DNA from: Paenibacillus sp. FSL W8-0186
Lineage (GTDB): Bacteria > Bacillota > Bacilli > Paenibacillales > Paenibacillaceae
NCBI RefSeq assembly: GCF_037969765.1
Contig: NZ_CP150207.1
Span: 2,590,001 to 2,654,000 of the forward strand
Direction of reading: 5' to 3'
DNA length: 64,000 nucleotides
A program made the position numbers and the translations under genes. Below the pieces are notes generated by a model. It made no database searches and was not told the DNA's origin. It saw only the letters and a program-made list of their open reading frames with translations. Each line of letters starts with the position of its first letter. The first letter of the stretch is position 1. This document shows, one piece after another, positions 30,001 to 39,805 of the stretch.

Positions 30001-31233
30001 TTATTTGCTTGCAAGCTTTGGACGCACCAGGAACAAATAGCTGCATATCGCGCCAAGTTCGGCGATGGCTATGACGATGCCCAGCGGCACCGCGGTGTGC
30101 TCACCGCCCAAACCAACGAGCGGGGCGACGGTGGCTCCAAGGATGTATGGGATTAGCCCGAGCAGAGCGGAGGCGCTTCCTGCAGCTTTTCCCTGACTCT
30201 GCATCGCCAGCGAGAAGCTTGATGTGGAGATGATTCCTACGCAGGATACGACTAAAAATAAAGGAATCAGGACAGCGATCAGCTTGCCTCCTAGCAGTAT
30301 CGCCGTTAATAGGCCTGTGGCGCCTGTCAGCGCCAGAGCCAGTCCGAACTGAAGCATCTTCGCTTCTTTGATTTTTCCTGCCAAACGGCCTGTAGTTTGG
30401 CTTGCAATGATAATACCGACGCCGTTCAAAGCAAAAATAAAGCTGTACATTTGCGGTGAAACCTCAAATACATTCTGCATAACGAAGGAGGAGCCGGATA
30501 TGTATGCGAACATAGCAGCGGACACAAGGCCTTGTGTCAGGCAGAAGCCGATGAACAGACGGTCTCCGAGCAGCCGCCGAAAGGTTGTCCACGTGGCAGC
30601 GAAGCCGCCGGACTGCCTGCGCTCCCTGGGAAGGGACTCGGGAAGTCCGAATAATACGGCGATCATCATAACAACGCCGATCAAGGCTAATACTACGAAT
30701 ACGCCTCGCCAAGATGTAAATTGCAGCAGCTGTCCTCCAAAGATTGGAGCGAGAATCGGCGCAGCACCATTAACGAGCATGAGGAGTGAGAAAAACTTCG
30801 TCAGCTCCGAACCGGAGTATAAATCGCGTACAACGGCGCGGGAAATTACGATTCCTGCCGAACCGGACAAGCCTTGAAGAAACCGCAGGGCAATAAGCGC
30901 CCAGGCCGAAGGCGCAAATACGCAAAGCAGCGAGCTTATCGCGTAAATGCAAAGGGAAATGATCAGCGGCGCGCGGCGGCCCCGCACATCGCTCATCGGC
31001 CCTGCTGCCAATTGGCCCAGCGCGAGTCCAAGCAGGCAGGAAGTCAGGCTAAGCTGAGTAACGGAAGCTGTCGCATTTAGCTCTTCGGCAAGCTTGGGCA
31101 ACGCGGGCAAATACATATCTAGCGAAAGCGGACCGAAGGCTGACAGACTGCCGAGAATAAAAGCCGTTTTCAAACGAGCCGAACGGGATAGGGGATGCGA
31201 AGACGTCGAAGAATCGCTGGTTAATGAATTCAT
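30001..31233 (-). CDS. MFS multidrug efflux transporter, Bcr/CflA type
   Basis: Drug:H+ antiporter of about 410 residues and twelve helices. The first helix has the Bcr/CflA signature GPLSLDMYLPALPKLA, followed by QLSLTSCLLGLALGQLAAGPMSDVRGRR (motif A) in two short blocks, with AVVRDLYSG after helix 5. Overexpressed relatives give resistance to bicyclomycin, chloramphenicol or sulfonamides. ATG 31233 is chosen because AAAGGG lies upstream; ATG 31260 and 31275 are in frame but have no ribosome site. It is monocistronic. Confidence 0.85.
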   Translation of the reverse strand: MNSLTSDSSTSSHPLSRSARLKTAFILGSLSAFGPLSLDMYLPALPKLAEELNATASVTQLSLTSCLLGLALGQLAAGPMSDVRGRRAPLIISLCIYAISSLLCVFAPSAWALIALRFLQGLSGSAGIVISRAVVRDLYSGSELTKFFSLLMLVNGAAPILAPIFGGQLLQFTSWRGVFVVLALIGVVMMIAVLFGLPESLPRERRQSGGFAATWTTFRRLLGDRLFIGFCLTQGLVSAAMFAYISGSSFVMQNVFEVSPQMYSFIFALNGVGIIIASQTTGRLAGKIKEAKMLQFGLALALTGATGLLTAILLGGKLIAVLIPLFLVVSCVGIISTSSFSLAMQSQGKAAGSASALLGLIPYILGATVAPLVGLGGEHTAVPLGIVIAIAELGAICSYLFLVRPKLASK

Positions 31234-31502
31234 TACTGTAGGAACACCCTTTCGAAACATAACGATAATTTGCACAGTCTGACGTATAGACGCAGATTAT
31301 TTCATTATACTATATCAGTGAAAATAAGCTGCAAAAAGAATGCCATTCCGCCGAAAGTTCTTTTTGTCTGTTATACCGGACGTTTCACTTGTTTATAGAT
31401 ATAACAAAGCGCATATCAGGTTTAGTTGCAATCTAGGGAAGAATGAATTATCCGCTTGCCGGCCCGATGAGGCTCAGTCCGGATAAGGAGGCAGAATATA
31501 GA

Positions 31503-33212
31503 ATGAAACCGAAATGGTGGAAAGAAAGCGTAGTATATCAAATTTACCCGATTAGCTTTAAAGACAGCAATGGCGACGGCATCGGCGATCTTAAAGGGAT
31601 CATCTCCAAGCTGGACTATTTACAGGAGCTGGGGGTCAACGTCATTTGGCTGAGCCCCATTTACAAATCCCCCGGCCATGACAATGGATATGACATTAGC
31701 GATTATTGCGATATTATGGAGCAGTTCGGCACGATGGAGGATTTTGACCGATTGCTTCAGGACATGCATTCCCGTGGGATGAAGCTCATGATGGATTTGG
31801 TACTGAACCATACCTCGCACAAACATCCATGGTTCATAGAATCCCGTCAGTCCAAAGATAATCCGAAAAGGGATTACTACATATGGCGGAAAGGGAAAAA
31901 CGGTGGTCCGCCTAACAACTGGGAATCGTACTTCAGCGGCTCGGTCTGGGAGTATGATGAGCAGACGGACGAATACTATTTGCATTTATACTCCAAGTAC
32001 CAGCCGGATTTAAATTGGAGCAATCCCGTAGTGATCGATGAACTCCATAACATGGTGGAATGGTGGCTTAAAAAGGGAGTGGACGGTTTTCGTTTCGACG
32101 CGATATCACACATCGTCAAAGCCGAAGGCCTTCCGGACGCCGACAATCCTCATCAGACGAAGACGGTACGGGCCTATGAAATGTTCTCCAATCTGGAGAA
32201 TGTCCATACCTTACTGCAAAATCTGCATGACAAAGTACTTTACTATTACGACATCATGACCGTCGGGGAAACGTCGGGACTCGGTCCGGAGCAAGCGCTG
32301 GATTATGTGGGGGACGGCCGGCGCGAATTGAATATGACTTTCCAGTTCGAGCATATGTTCATAGATGCCGCCTCTTCAGGGAGCGGTAAATGGAACGTCG
32401 TTCCCTGGAACCTGCTGGAGCTGAAAAAAATCATCAGCAACTGGCAAAACGTTCTCCACGACCGGGGCTGGAATGCGAATTACTGGTGCAATCATGACCA
32501 GCCGCGTTCTGTATCCCGTTTCGGGAACGATGTGCTGTACCGGGTGCCTTCGGCGAAAATGCTGGCCACCTTCATTCACACCCTGGAAGGCACGCCGTAT
32601 ATTTATCAAGGCGAAGAAATCGGAATGACAAACATCGCTTTCGAGTCTATCGACGATTACCGCGATGTGGAGACGCTGAATTACTACGAGGAACAGCGCG
32701 ATAACGGGGTGCCGGAAGAAGAAATCATGCAGGCTCTTCGCAAAAGGAGCCGGGACAACGCGAGAACTCCGATGCAGTGGGATACGACTCCAAACGCTGG
32801 TTTTACTAAGGGAACACCCTGGATTAAAGTCAATTCCAATTATATGGAGATTAACGTAGCGGATGCGCTGAATGATCCCGATTCTATCTTTCATTATTAC
32901 AAAAAGCTGATTCAGCTTCGCAAACAGCATAAGGTAATCGTTTATGGCAGATATAAGCTGCTGCTGCCGCTTCATTCAGAAATATATGCTTACACTCGAA
33001 CTCTGGATAACGATCAGCTGCTCGTGATCCTTAACTTTTTTGAACGGGAGCCGCTCTTTGAACTGCCGAAGGATGTATCACCCGAGGGAATGGAACTGCT
33101 CATTTCGAATTATCCCCCGGAAAAGAATGAAGATTTATGTAAATTGAAGCTGCGGCCTTATGAAGCAAGGGTGTATTTACAGCGTCTGCCCAAATCTGCG
33201 AATGAACAATAG
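31503..33212 (+). CDS. Alpha-glucosidase, GH13 (oligo-1,6-glucosidase/maltase subfamily)
   Basis: Intracellular enzyme of 569 residues hydrolysing short alpha-glucosides. It starts with the typical WWKESVVYQIYP, and has the calcium-site loop DSNGDGIGDL, DLVLNHTS, the nucleophile in GFRFDAIS (D199), the acid/base in TVGETSG (E257) and NHDQPR later. The residue after the nucleophile is Ala, which in this group goes with alpha-1,4 preference (Val goes with alpha-1,6). ATG 31503 is chosen over 31443: AAGGAGG lies 11 bases before it and the protein then begins where homologues begin. It is solitary, with no sugar transporter beside it. Confidence 0.9.
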   Translation: MKPKWWKESVVYQIYPISFKDSNGDGIGDLKGIISKLDYLQELGVNVIWLSPIYKSPGHDNGYDISDYCDIMEQFGTMEDFDRLLQDMHSRGMKLMMDLVLNHTSHKHPWFIESRQSKDNPKRDYYIWRKGKNGGPPNNWESYFSGSVWEYDEQTDEYYLHLYSKYQPDLNWSNPVVIDELHNMVEWWLKKGVDGFRFDAISHIVKAEGLPDADNPHQTKTVRAYEMFSNLENVHTLLQNLHDKVLYYYDIMTVGETSGLGPEQALDYVGDGRRELNMTFQFEHMFIDAASSGSGKWNVVPWNLLELKKIISNWQNVLHDRGWNANYWCNHDQPRSVSRFGNDVLYRVPSAKMLATFIHTLEGTPYIYQGEEIGMTNIAFESIDDYRDVETLNYYEEQRDNGVPEEEIMQALRKRSRDNARTPMQWDTTPNAGFTKGTPWIKVNSNYMEINVADALNDPDSIFHYYKKLIQLRKQHKVIVYGRYKLLLPLHSEIYAYTRTLDNDQLLVILNFFEREPLFELPKDVSPEGMELLISNYPPEKNEDLCKLKLRPYEARVYLQRLPKSANEQ

Positions 33213-33238
33213 CAACGACCGCGTTTCGCGGTCGTTGC
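33212..33238. terminator. Hairpin between convergent GH13 and DUF2512 genes
   Basis: Perfect 12-bp stem GCAACGACCGCG (33212-33223) / CGCGGTCGTTGC (33227-33238) with a 3-base loop; there is no clear T run, so it may act as a barrier rather than a full terminator. Confidence 0.55.
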
Positions 33239-33248
33239 GCATTGTCGT

Positions 33249-33608
33249 TCATTCCACTTTCATCTGCTTGTCCTGCTGAATTCCATTTCTGATAAGCCAG
33301 TCATGGTACACATACTCGAAGACAGTTACGGCGACCGTGGCGGTGAGCACCTCCATCAGCGTCATTGACCAGCCGTTATTGGCTGCGAGCGCCCATATAA
33401 ACAGGTAAGCTAGGACAGCATCCATCATCGTCGCCAAAACATTGCTGGCTCGGGGCAATACAAACAGATCCACCAATAAAAACGAGAAAATCGTCAGGCC
33501 AACAGCTGTTAACAGCGCGGGGAAAAACGAGGCATCGCTCATCAGCATAAAGAGCCCTACAAGGATAATGCAGCTCCAGACGATTTTGACAACAATCCGT
33601 TTGGTCAT
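33249..33608 (-). CDS. DUF2512-family membrane protein (YndM-like)
   Basis: Small inner-membrane protein of 119 residues with four hydrophobic helices (ALLTAVGLTIFSFLLVDLFVLPR and VLAYLFIWALA are recognisable), and the family's FEYVYHDW ending. This matches the DUF2512 family common in spore-forming Bacillales; its function is unknown. ATG 33608 is chosen because GAGGAGG precedes it; the upstream in-frame starts lack a site. Confidence 0.8.
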   Translation of the reverse strand: MTKRIVVKIVWSCIILVGLFMLMSDASFFPALLTAVGLTIFSFLLVDLFVLPRASNVLATMMDAVLAYLFIWALAANNGWSMTLMEVLTATVAVTVFEYVYHDWLIRNGIQQDKQMKVE

Positions 33609-33703
33609 CGTGTCCTCCTCATCAAGATGTATACTCATGATTCCCAGCATGTCCCGCAAGATATTCAGCAGCTGCCGAAATCTAAATGAAGGAGTTTATG
33701 TTT

Positions 33704-34663
33704 ATGCCGCAGGATTGCATTATTGTCGGAGGAGGAATCGCTGGGCTGCAGGCCGCGATCCAATTAGGCCGTTATTCCGCCTATGATGTTCTGGTCGTTG
33801 ACGCTGGGGAAGGCAGATCTACGCTTTGCCGCGGTTATCACAATATTTTAGGCTGGCCAGAGGGAATATCGGGACAAGAATTGCGTGCAAGAGGAAGGCA
33901 TCAGGCTGAGAGCACTGGTGTCCGCTTTGCTCGGGACAGGATTGTAACAGCGGCTCGAACCTCAGCCGGAACGATACTTCTTAAAGGGGAAACGGGAGAA
34001 ACATACGAGACCTATACGACGCTGCTTGCGACAGGAGTGAGCGATCGCATTCCCGAAATCCCTGGGCTTGTTCCGCTGCTCGGAAGCAGCGTATATATTT
34101 GCCCGGATTGCGACGGGTATGAAATTGAAGGCAAGCGCACTGTTTTGATGGGAGCTGGAGATGCCGGTGCCAATATGGCGCTTCTGTTGGCAGAACGCAC
34201 ACACAGTCTGACTTATGTGAACCATGAGTCTTCCCGTATATCTCCAGAACTGTTGGAACAGATGGGTCATGCAAGTATTTCTTATATCGAGGCAGCGATT
34301 GTGGAAATACGGTCAGCTGCGGAAGGGCAAATTGCGCAGGTCATACTTCATGACGGTACTGTTCTGCCCGCCGAACGGGGCTTTATTGCTTTTGGCGGAA
34401 ACAAGGTTCATTCTGACCTCGCGAGGCAGCTTGGGGCTGTTCTCAGTGATAACGGCCATGTGGAAAGTGATCCGCGAAGCAAGCAGACGAGTGTGGATAA
34501 CGTATGGGCCGCTGGCGATATCGCTCTGCACGCAGAGCAGGCCACTGTGGCGATGGGCGAAGGTTCGATCGCCGCGATATGGATCAATAAAGCCTTGCGG
34601 GCGCAGAAAGGAAAATTCGATCAGCGTAAATCATATAATGATGGTATAATAAGGACAACATAA
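33704..34663 (+). CDS. FAD-dependent pyridine nucleotide-disulfide oxidoreductase (thioredoxin reductase-like)
   Basis: Flavoprotein of 319 residues related to thioredoxin reductase. FAD site [11 protein letters not shown] is near residues 8-18, the NADPH-domain motif [11 protein letters not shown] is in the middle, and WAAGDIALH near the end closes the FAD site. The redox pair is CPDC (in [10 protein letters not shown]), not the CATC of true thioredoxin reductase, so I would not call it trxB. The start is ATG 33704, 9 bases after AAGGAG; ATG 33698 is too close. An ABM-domain and a DinB-like gene follow. Confidence 0.82.
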   Translation: MPQDCIIVGGGIAGLQAAIQLGRYSAYDVLVVDAGEGRSTLCRGYHNILGWPEGISGQELRARGRHQAESTGVRFARDRIVTAARTSAGTILLKGETGETYETYTTLLATGVSDRIPEIPGLVPLLGSSVYICPDCDGYEIEGKRTVLMGAGDAGANMALLLAERTHSLTYVNHESSRISPELLEQMGHASISYIEAAIVEIRSAAEGQIAQVILHDGTVLPAERGFIAFGGNKVHSDLARQLGAVLSDNGHVESDPRSKQTSVDNVWAAGDIALHAEQATVAMGEGSIAAIWINKALRAQKGKFDQRKSYNDGIIRTT

Positions 34664-34701
34664 CAAATTATGCTTCTTTCGAGCTGGTTAGGGGGGAAAG
34701 A

Positions 34702-35004
34702 ATGATCCTTGAAGTAGCCGAGCTGCATGTGAAGCCAGGAACGATCAATGACTTTGAGAGCAGCTTTCGGCAAGCGTCCAAAATCATTTCGGGCATGCCA
34801 GGGTATATCGACCATGAGCTGCATAAATGTGTGGAAGAGGAGAATAAATACATTCTTCTCGTCAAATGGCGGTCGATTACCGATCATGAGGTCGGATTCA
34901 GAAAATCGGAGCAGTATCAAGAATGGAAGGCCCTGCTTCATCATTTCTACGACCCGTTTCCCGTTGTCCAGCACTATGTTCAGATCAAGCAGCTTATTGA
35001 TTAA
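34702..35004 (+). CDS. Antibiotic biosynthesis monooxygenase (ABM) domain protein
   Basis: A 100-residue single-domain protein of the ABM dimeric ferredoxin-like fold: [19 protein letters not shown] at the N-terminus, [12 protein letters not shown] and [14 protein letters not shown] as the family strands. Members are cofactor-free oxygenases or quinone- and heme-acting enzymes. The start ATG 34702 follows GGGGGGAAAG. It lies 38 bases after the FAD oxidoreductase gene, so a redox role with that enzyme is plausible. Confidence 0.8.
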   Translation: MILEVAELHVKPGTINDFESSFRQASKIISGMPGYIDHELHKCVEEENKYILLVKWRSITDHEVGFRKSEQYQEWKALLHHFYDPFPVVQHYVQIKQLID

Positions 35005-35021
35005 ATTAAGGGGGCTAGTCC

Positions 35022-35492
35022 ATGGGGGAGATTATTTTTAGTCAATTGGAATTCATCCGCGGGCAGACATTAAAAATAGCTCAGGATTTATCAGAGGAAC
35101 AGGCTAATATTATACCTGCCAAGTTCCGCAACAATATTCGCTGGAATCTTGGACATATCGCCTTTGTACAGGACGCTTTTGCATTTCAGCTAAACGGACG
35201 CCCTTCGCTGATTTCAGCCCAATATAGAAGTTTTTTTGCTAACGGGACATCTCCGGAAAACTGGACGGAAGACGTGCCAAGGCTAGCAGATATCGTTGAG
35301 GTTCTGGAGCAGCAGCCGAAGCAGATTGCTTCGATTTTACCAGGAAAACTGGACGAACGCGTGAGTAAGCCGTATACGACATCGTCGGGATTTACGCTGG
35401 ATACGATTGAAGGATTTTTGAATTTCACCCTTTATCATGAGGGGATGCATTTTAGCGTCATTAAGATGTATAAGAAATTGATCCAAAGCTAG
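35022..35492 (+). CDS. DinB/YfiT-like four-helix metalloprotein
   Basis: A 156-residue DinB-fold protein with the three metal-binding histidines in NLGHIAF (H46) and YHEGMH (two His near 143-147). The superfamily includes bacillithiol transferases and hydrolases. It lies 17 bases after the ABM gene in the same operon, after an AAGGGGG site. The substrate is unknown. Confidence 0.82.
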   Translation: MGEIIFSQLEFIRGQTLKIAQDLSEEQANIIPAKFRNNIRWNLGHIAFVQDAFAFQLNGRPSLISAQYRSFFANGTSPENWTEDVPRLADIVEVLEQQPKQIASILPGKLDERVSKPYTTSSGFTLDTIEGFLNFTLYHEGMHFSVIKMYKKLIQS

Positions 35493-35570
35493 CCTGCGCG
35501 GCTAGCTATTTTTATTTTTTTTTGTTATCTTTGGTTGGATTGGGAACTGATACGGATAGGAGCAGCATAA

Positions 35571-36116
35571 ATGTTGACATCATATGCGATTGAACATGCG
35601 ACAATTGATGATTTACAGGAAATCGTAGCCATCTATAACGAGACGATCGACAGCAGAGCTGTTACGGCTGACCTGGAGCCGATCACGGTGGAAAGCCGTT
35701 TGAAATGGTTTGCGGAGCATACGCCAGACCGTAGGCCGCTATGGGTAGTCAGAGCCGGAGAGAACAAAGGGGCGGGTTCGGCTATTGAGTATGGAAATCC
35801 GGTGATCGCCTGGCTTAGCTTCCAGTCTTTTTATGGGCGCCCTGCTTATGACGGCACAGCGGAAATAAGCATTTACATTTCCTCAAGGTTCCGCGGCCAG
35901 GGCATCGGCAGCTTGCTGATCGAGAAGGCGATTGCGGCCTGTCCCGAAATTGGAGTGAAAACGATGCTTGGCTTCGTGTTCGCCCATAACGCCGGAAGCT
36001 TGGGGCTGCTGAGCAAGCACGGGTTCGAGCAGTGGGGACTGTTACCGCGGGTCGCCAATATGGACGGTGAAGAGAGAGACCTTGTGATCATGGGAAGGAG
36101 GGCGAACAGCGATTAA
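35571..36116 (+). CDS. GNAT acetyltransferase, phosphinothricin-type
   Basis: A 181-residue acetyltransferase resembling phosphinothricin/methionine sulfoximine N-acetyltransferases: [20 protein letters not shown] at the N-terminus, and the acetyl-CoA loop [15 protein letters not shown] (~102-116) and [16 protein letters not shown] near the end. The start ATG 35571 follows GATAGGAG. A second GNAT gene begins 12 bases downstream. Confidence 0.85.
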   Translation: MLTSYAIEHATIDDLQEIVAIYNETIDSRAVTADLEPITVESRLKWFAEHTPDRRPLWVVRAGENKGAGSAIEYGNPVIAWLSFQSFYGRPAYDGTAEISIYISSRFRGQGIGSLLIEKAIAACPEIGVKTMLGFVFAHNAGSLGLLSKHGFEQWGLLPRVANMDGEERDLVIMGRRANSD

Positions 36117-36128
36117 GCAGCTGATTCC

Positions 36129-36611
36129 ATGGACAATAAAGTGAATTTGCATTTATATGCAGCAAGTGACAAAGAAGCATTGGAACGTTTTGTCCTTCCA
36201 GAGGAACAGGTTATTTTCAGCGCTCTGCCGAAGGACGTTCTGGATGAAGCGATTCAGGATAAATGCATGTATCCGGTGGTTATCGCATCCGGGGACATTC
36301 ATGCCGGCTTTTTTATCCTGCATGAAGGGCCGGATATCGGGGAGTATACCGCAAATCCTAATGCGATGCTGCTCCGTTCCTTCTCCATCGATTACCGCTA
36401 TCAAGGGCAAGGGATTGCCAAAACGGCAATGCTTCAGCTTCCCGAATTCATGAAATCCCGCTTTCCCGGGAGAAATGAAGTCGTCTTGGCCGTAAATAGG
36501 CGCAATAAAGCAGCCCAGGCCGTGTATATAGCGGCGGGCTTCCAAGATAAAGGCAGATTGATCGAAGGTCCAGTCGGACCGCAGCATATTTACCATCTAG
36601 CGCTAGATTAG
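36129..36611 (+). CDS. GNAT-family acetyltransferase
   Basis: A 160-residue GNAT protein. The acetyl-CoA site is YRYQGQGIAKTAM (~95-107) and NRRNKAAQAVYIAAGFQDKG closes the domain. The start is ATG 36129, but no strong ribosome site precedes it; translation probably depends on the upstream GNAT gene that ends 12 bases before. The substrate is unknown. Confidence 0.8.
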   Translation: MDNKVNLHLYAASDKEALERFVLPEEQVIFSALPKDVLDEAIQDKCMYPVVIASGDIHAGFFILHEGPDIGEYTANPNAMLLRSFSIDYRYQGQGIAKTAMLQLPEFMKSRFPGRNEVVLAVNRRNKAAQAVYIAAGFQDKGRLIEGPVGPQHIYHLALD

Positions 36612-36632
36612 AGTAATGAGTATATATAACAA

Positions 36633-36679
36633 AAGAGCTGTTCCCAAGTGCAATTTACACTGTCAAGGGAACAGCTCTT
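36633..36679. terminator. Bidirectional intrinsic terminator
   Basis: Perfect 13-bp stem AAGAGCTGTTCCC (36633-36645) / GGGAACAGCTCTT (36667-36679). It separates convergent GNAT and GYF_2-like genes. Confidence 0.8.
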
Positions 36680-36710
36680 GTTATGTTATTTCGGTTAAAG
36701 TCAGCTGACT

Positions 36711-37475
36711 TTATATGAACGCTCCGAAAAAACCTTTGAGGAAACCATAAACAAAACCGACGGAAAAGCCGATGACTAGCATTACGATCGCATACGACGG
36801 AAATTGGCGCAACCGGTATGCCCGGATAAACATATACACTGGGACGATCAAGAACCACCAGACAGACGTCGTACGATGGCCGGAACGTTGGAGTTCGTTT
36901 TTATCCAGCGAGCAAAATAGAGCATATAGCCCGAACATGAGGATTGTTATCACGAAACCGAAACCGAAGAAAGCCCCAGCGTCCCGCGCCAGAAGATGTA
37001 TAAGATTGCCGGTGCCAGCAACCGCAACAAGCAGCCAAACATATGTATTGTTTACTTTTTGCAAAGGATATTGGCCGGGAGCCATTCGAGCCCCGGTATG
37101 CTGTCCCGGATAGATCCGCGCTCCAGGCATATGGCCTCCAGGCGGATATCCTGCTGGCCCAGGAACCGTGCCGGGCTGCGAGCCGCGATAAGCTTGGCCT
37201 GCGGGGGCCTGATTCGGATATGCTCCGTTATATGGAGAACGGCTTTGTTCTGCTTGCGAGCCGCTGCCGGGCGCAAACATAATATGGTTAATCAGTTCTG
37301 TCGAGGATAGCGGTACCCAATCAGCCATTCCATCGGTCCAAACCATTGTGCCCGGATGCAGCTCGCGGTAGATGTAATAGTCTCTTTGCATCTGTCCGAT
37401 GGTAACCGGTCCTTTAATGATGTCGTTATGTACATAGTACCAGGGAACCGGACTGGTGTTATAATTGTTTCCCAT
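36711..37475 (-). CDS. GYF_2-like (DUF4339) domain membrane protein
   Basis: A 254-residue protein with an N-terminal GYF_2/DUF4339 domain (PWYYVHNDIIKGPVTIGQM ... VWTDGMADWVPLSS, residues ~10-60), a Pro/Gly/Gln-rich flexible linker (~70-135), and three to four C-terminal membrane helices (YVWLLVAVAGTGNLIHLLA, FFGFGFVITILMFGLYALF, VWWFLIVPVYMFIRAY, YAIVMLVIGFSVGFVYGFL). GYF_2 proteins are thought to bind proline-rich partners. ATG 37475 is used because GGCAGGAT lies upstream; the earlier ATGs have none. Function unknown. Confidence 0.75.
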   Translation of the reverse strand: MGNNYNTSPVPWYYVHNDIIKGPVTIGQMQRDYYIYRELHPGTMVWTDGMADWVPLSSTELINHIMFAPGSGSQAEQSRSPYNGAYPNQAPAGQAYRGSQPGTVPGPAGYPPGGHMPGARIYPGQHTGARMAPGQYPLQKVNNTYVWLLVAVAGTGNLIHLLARDAGAFFGFGFVITILMFGLYALFCSLDKNELQRSGHRTTSVWWFLIVPVYMFIRAYRLRQFPSYAIVMLVIGFSVGFVYGFLKGFFGAFI

Positions 37476-37660
37476 GAATATCATCCTGCCTTTTGAAAAA
37501 AGATTTGCAAAATATAGCATAATATCCTCAATAGTACCATGGAATTACATAGAAGTAACGAGGCAGCTGAAGTTTTTGAGCGAAAAAAGTCATTATTTGC
37601 TATTATTAATCCATATTAAAAGAGAGAGAGAAACTAATCGAGCCCGTAGGAGTGGTTGAA

Positions 37661-38887
37661 ATGAGCATATTGGAGACGATCCGCCAGCCGAAGCAGCGCA
37701 AGCTGCTGATGAGCGCGGGGCTGAGCTGGATGTTTGATGCGATGGATGTCGGCATGCTGTCATTCATTATCGCTGACTTAAGCCTGAAGTGGCAGCTGTC
37801 CCCTGAGCAAACCGGTCTGTTTACGAGCATTAATTCGATCGGCATGGTCTTCGGGGCGGCCATCGCCGGTTATATGGCGGACAAATACGGCCGAAAATCT
37901 GTGCTGCTATGGACGCTGCTGATCTTCTCGTTCGCGACAGGCTTGTCGGCCGCGGCCACCGGATTTGTGGTCCTGTGCATCCTTCGGTTTATTGCCGGCT
38001 TTGGCCTGGGAGGGGAACTGCCCGTTGCGTCGACGCTGGTGTCGGAATCGGTTCAGTCTAAGGATCGGGGGAGGGCGGTCGTGCTGCTGGAGAGCTTTTG
38101 GGCGGCAGGCTGGATTGCTTCGGCATTGATCGCCTATTTCGTGATTCCGAAATACGGCTGGCAAGCGGCCTTTATTATCGGCGGGCTGCCAGCGCTATAT
38201 GCCCTATATTTGCGCAGGGCAATCGAGGATCCGCCGAGATATACGAAGCAAACGGCAGAGAAGGGAAACCGGGCAGCGTCTTTTCGCCAGAGGTTCAAGT
38301 CCGTGTGGGCCAAGCCTCATCGCCGTGCGACGATCATGCTGTGGGTGCTCTGGTTTACCGTCGTATTTTCTTACTACGGTATGTTCCTGTGGCTTCCATC
38401 GGTTATGATGCTTAAAGGGTTCAGTCTCGTCAAGAGCTTTGAATACGTTTTGATCATGACGCTGGCCCAGCTTCCCGGTTACTTTACGGCGGCCTATTTC
38501 ATCGAGAAATTTGGCCGTAAATTCGTTCTCGTTCTCTATCTTGTGCTTACCGCTGTGAGTGCGGCATGGTTTGGCCTCGCAACTACGGAAGGCGCATTGA
38601 TCGCTGCCGGCATTTGTTTATCGTTTTTCAATCTTGGGGCTTGGGGCGGGATGTACGCTTATACGCCTGAGCTGTATCCGACCAGCGTACGGTCCACGGG
38701 CGTCGGGCTGGCGGCCTCGTTTGGCCGGGTCGGGGGCATACTTGCGCCATATATGGTCGGGATGCTAGTTGCCAGACATTATGAGATCGGGTACATTTTC
38801 GTAATCTTTTTTGTGACCATCCTCATCGGTGCGGCAGCTGTGCTGTGGCTGGGGACAGAGACGAAAGGCAAAGAGCTGGAGGATTAG
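37661..38887 (+). CDS. MFS transporter, sugar-porter/NiaP-like
   Basis: A 408-residue twelve-helix MFS carrier with the sugar-porter/aromatic-acid motifs: DAMDVGMLSF in helix 1, GYMADKYGRKSVLL between helices 2 and 3, RFIAGFGLGGELPV in helix 4, and PELYPTSVRSTGVGLA in helix 11. It resembles niacin transporter NiaP and related carboxylate carriers, but no riboswitch or vitamin gene supports that. ATG 37661 is preferred over GTG 37652 because GTAGGAG precedes it. Confidence 0.78.
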   Translation: MSILETIRQPKQRKLLMSAGLSWMFDAMDVGMLSFIIADLSLKWQLSPEQTGLFTSINSIGMVFGAAIAGYMADKYGRKSVLLWTLLIFSFATGLSAAATGFVVLCILRFIAGFGLGGELPVASTLVSESVQSKDRGRAVVLLESFWAAGWIASALIAYFVIPKYGWQAAFIIGGLPALYALYLRRAIEDPPRYTKQTAEKGNRAASFRQRFKSVWAKPHRRATIMLWVLWFTVVFSYYGMFLWLPSVMMLKGFSLVKSFEYVLIMTLAQLPGYFTAAYFIEKFGRKFVLVLYLVLTAVSAAWFGLATTEGALIAAGICLSFFNLGAWGGMYAYTPELYPTSVRSTGVGLAASFGRVGGILAPYMVGMLVARHYEIGYIFVIFFVTILIGAAAVLWLGTETKGKELED

Positions 38888-38900
38888 CTGGCATAAGTAA

Positions 38901-38940
38901 AGCCCCTGGCTGCCGCGAACGGCAGCCAGGGGCTGCTTTT
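38901..38940. terminator. Bidirectional intrinsic terminator
   Basis: Perfect 14-bp stem AGCCCCTGGCTGCC (38901-38914) / GGCAGCCAGGGGCT (38921-38934) with a T run on the plus strand. Confidence 0.9.
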
Positions 38941-38942
38941 TA

Positions 38943-39641
38943 TTATAAACTTAACTGATGGTGGTGCAGCTCTTCTCCGGGCTTCAGTGCATGTCCTGTT
39001 ATGCCAAGCTTGCTGAGTTCGCTGACGAACAGATCGCCATCCTGCCGGATCAGACCGAAGGTATTATAATGAATAGGCACGACATGGCGGGCGCTGACCC
39101 ATTCCGCTGCGGTCAAAGCATCCTCCGGCCCCATCGTAAAGAAATCGCCGATCGGGATAAAGGCCAAATCGACCCGGTGGCGCGTGCCAATCAGCTGCAA
39201 GTCGGTGAACAGAGCCGTGTCTCCAGCGTGATAGATGGTGAACCCATTCAGCTCCAGCAATATCCCCGCGGGATTTCCAAGATAGACATTCGCGCCGTCT
39301 ACCTCTACCGAGGAGCTGTGCAAGGCCGGAGTGAATTTCAATTTACCGAACGGAAACGTGAAGGAGCCGCCAAGATTCATGCCCGTCGTTTCCAGTCCTT
39401 TGGCTGCAAAATAGTTCGCTAGTTCCACAACGGCAATGATCGGACACTGATTGTTGCGAGCAATGGCCTCGGCGTCGCCGATATGGTCGGAATGGCCATG
39501 CGTCAGCAGTACGAAATCGGCCTCAACCTCTTCAGCGGAAACTGTGGCGACCGGGTTGCCCGTCAGGAACGGATCGATGATCAGCTTGTGTTCGCCAGTG
39601 TCGATGTGAACGGTAGAATGTCCTAAATAGGTCAGCTTCAT
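38943..39641 (-). CDS. Metal-dependent hydrolase, UPF0173/YtkL type
   Basis: A 232-residue metallo-beta-lactamase-fold hydrolase of the UPF0173 (YtkL) group. The metal site THGHSDHIGD is at residues 47-56 (H48, H50, D52, H53), with AGDTALFTD and HVVPIHYNTF supplying further ligands. Family substrates are poorly known. ATG 39641 is chosen because GAGGTGAT precedes it and the protein starts with the typical MKLTYLGHS; the longer in-frame form has no site. It is convergent with the MFS gene. Confidence 0.88.
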   Translation of the reverse strand: MKLTYLGHSTVHIDTGEHKLIIDPFLTGNPVATVSAEEVEADFVLLTHGHSDHIGDAEAIARNNQCPIIAVVELANYFAAKGLETTGMNLGGSFTFPFGKLKFTPALHSSSVEVDGANVYLGNPAGILLELNGFTIYHAGDTALFTDLQLIGTRHRVDLAFIPIGDFFTMGPEDALTAAEWVSARHVVPIHYNTFGLIRQDGDLFVSELSKLGITGHALKPGEELHHHQLSL

Positions 39642-39805
39642 GAATATCACCTCAATAAATAGTCGAATCCCTACTAAATTATAACTGACTTGGGCACTAG
39701 AGTCACATTTCAACTAATTTATGCCAAAATCATAAAGGATAGTAAAGGATAGTATTGTATTCGGGACTCGAACATGCTACGTTTTGAAGCGAGAGGGGGA
39801 GCAGA

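Noticed and set aside
33704-34663. Calling the FAD oxidoreductase trxB
   Set aside because: The active-site pair is CPDC within a different context from the CATC of true thioredoxin reductases, and no thioredoxin gene lies nearby.
37661-38887. Calling the MFS carrier a niacin transporter (niaP)
   Set aside because: The similarity is general for the group and no nicotinate gene or regulator site supports it.
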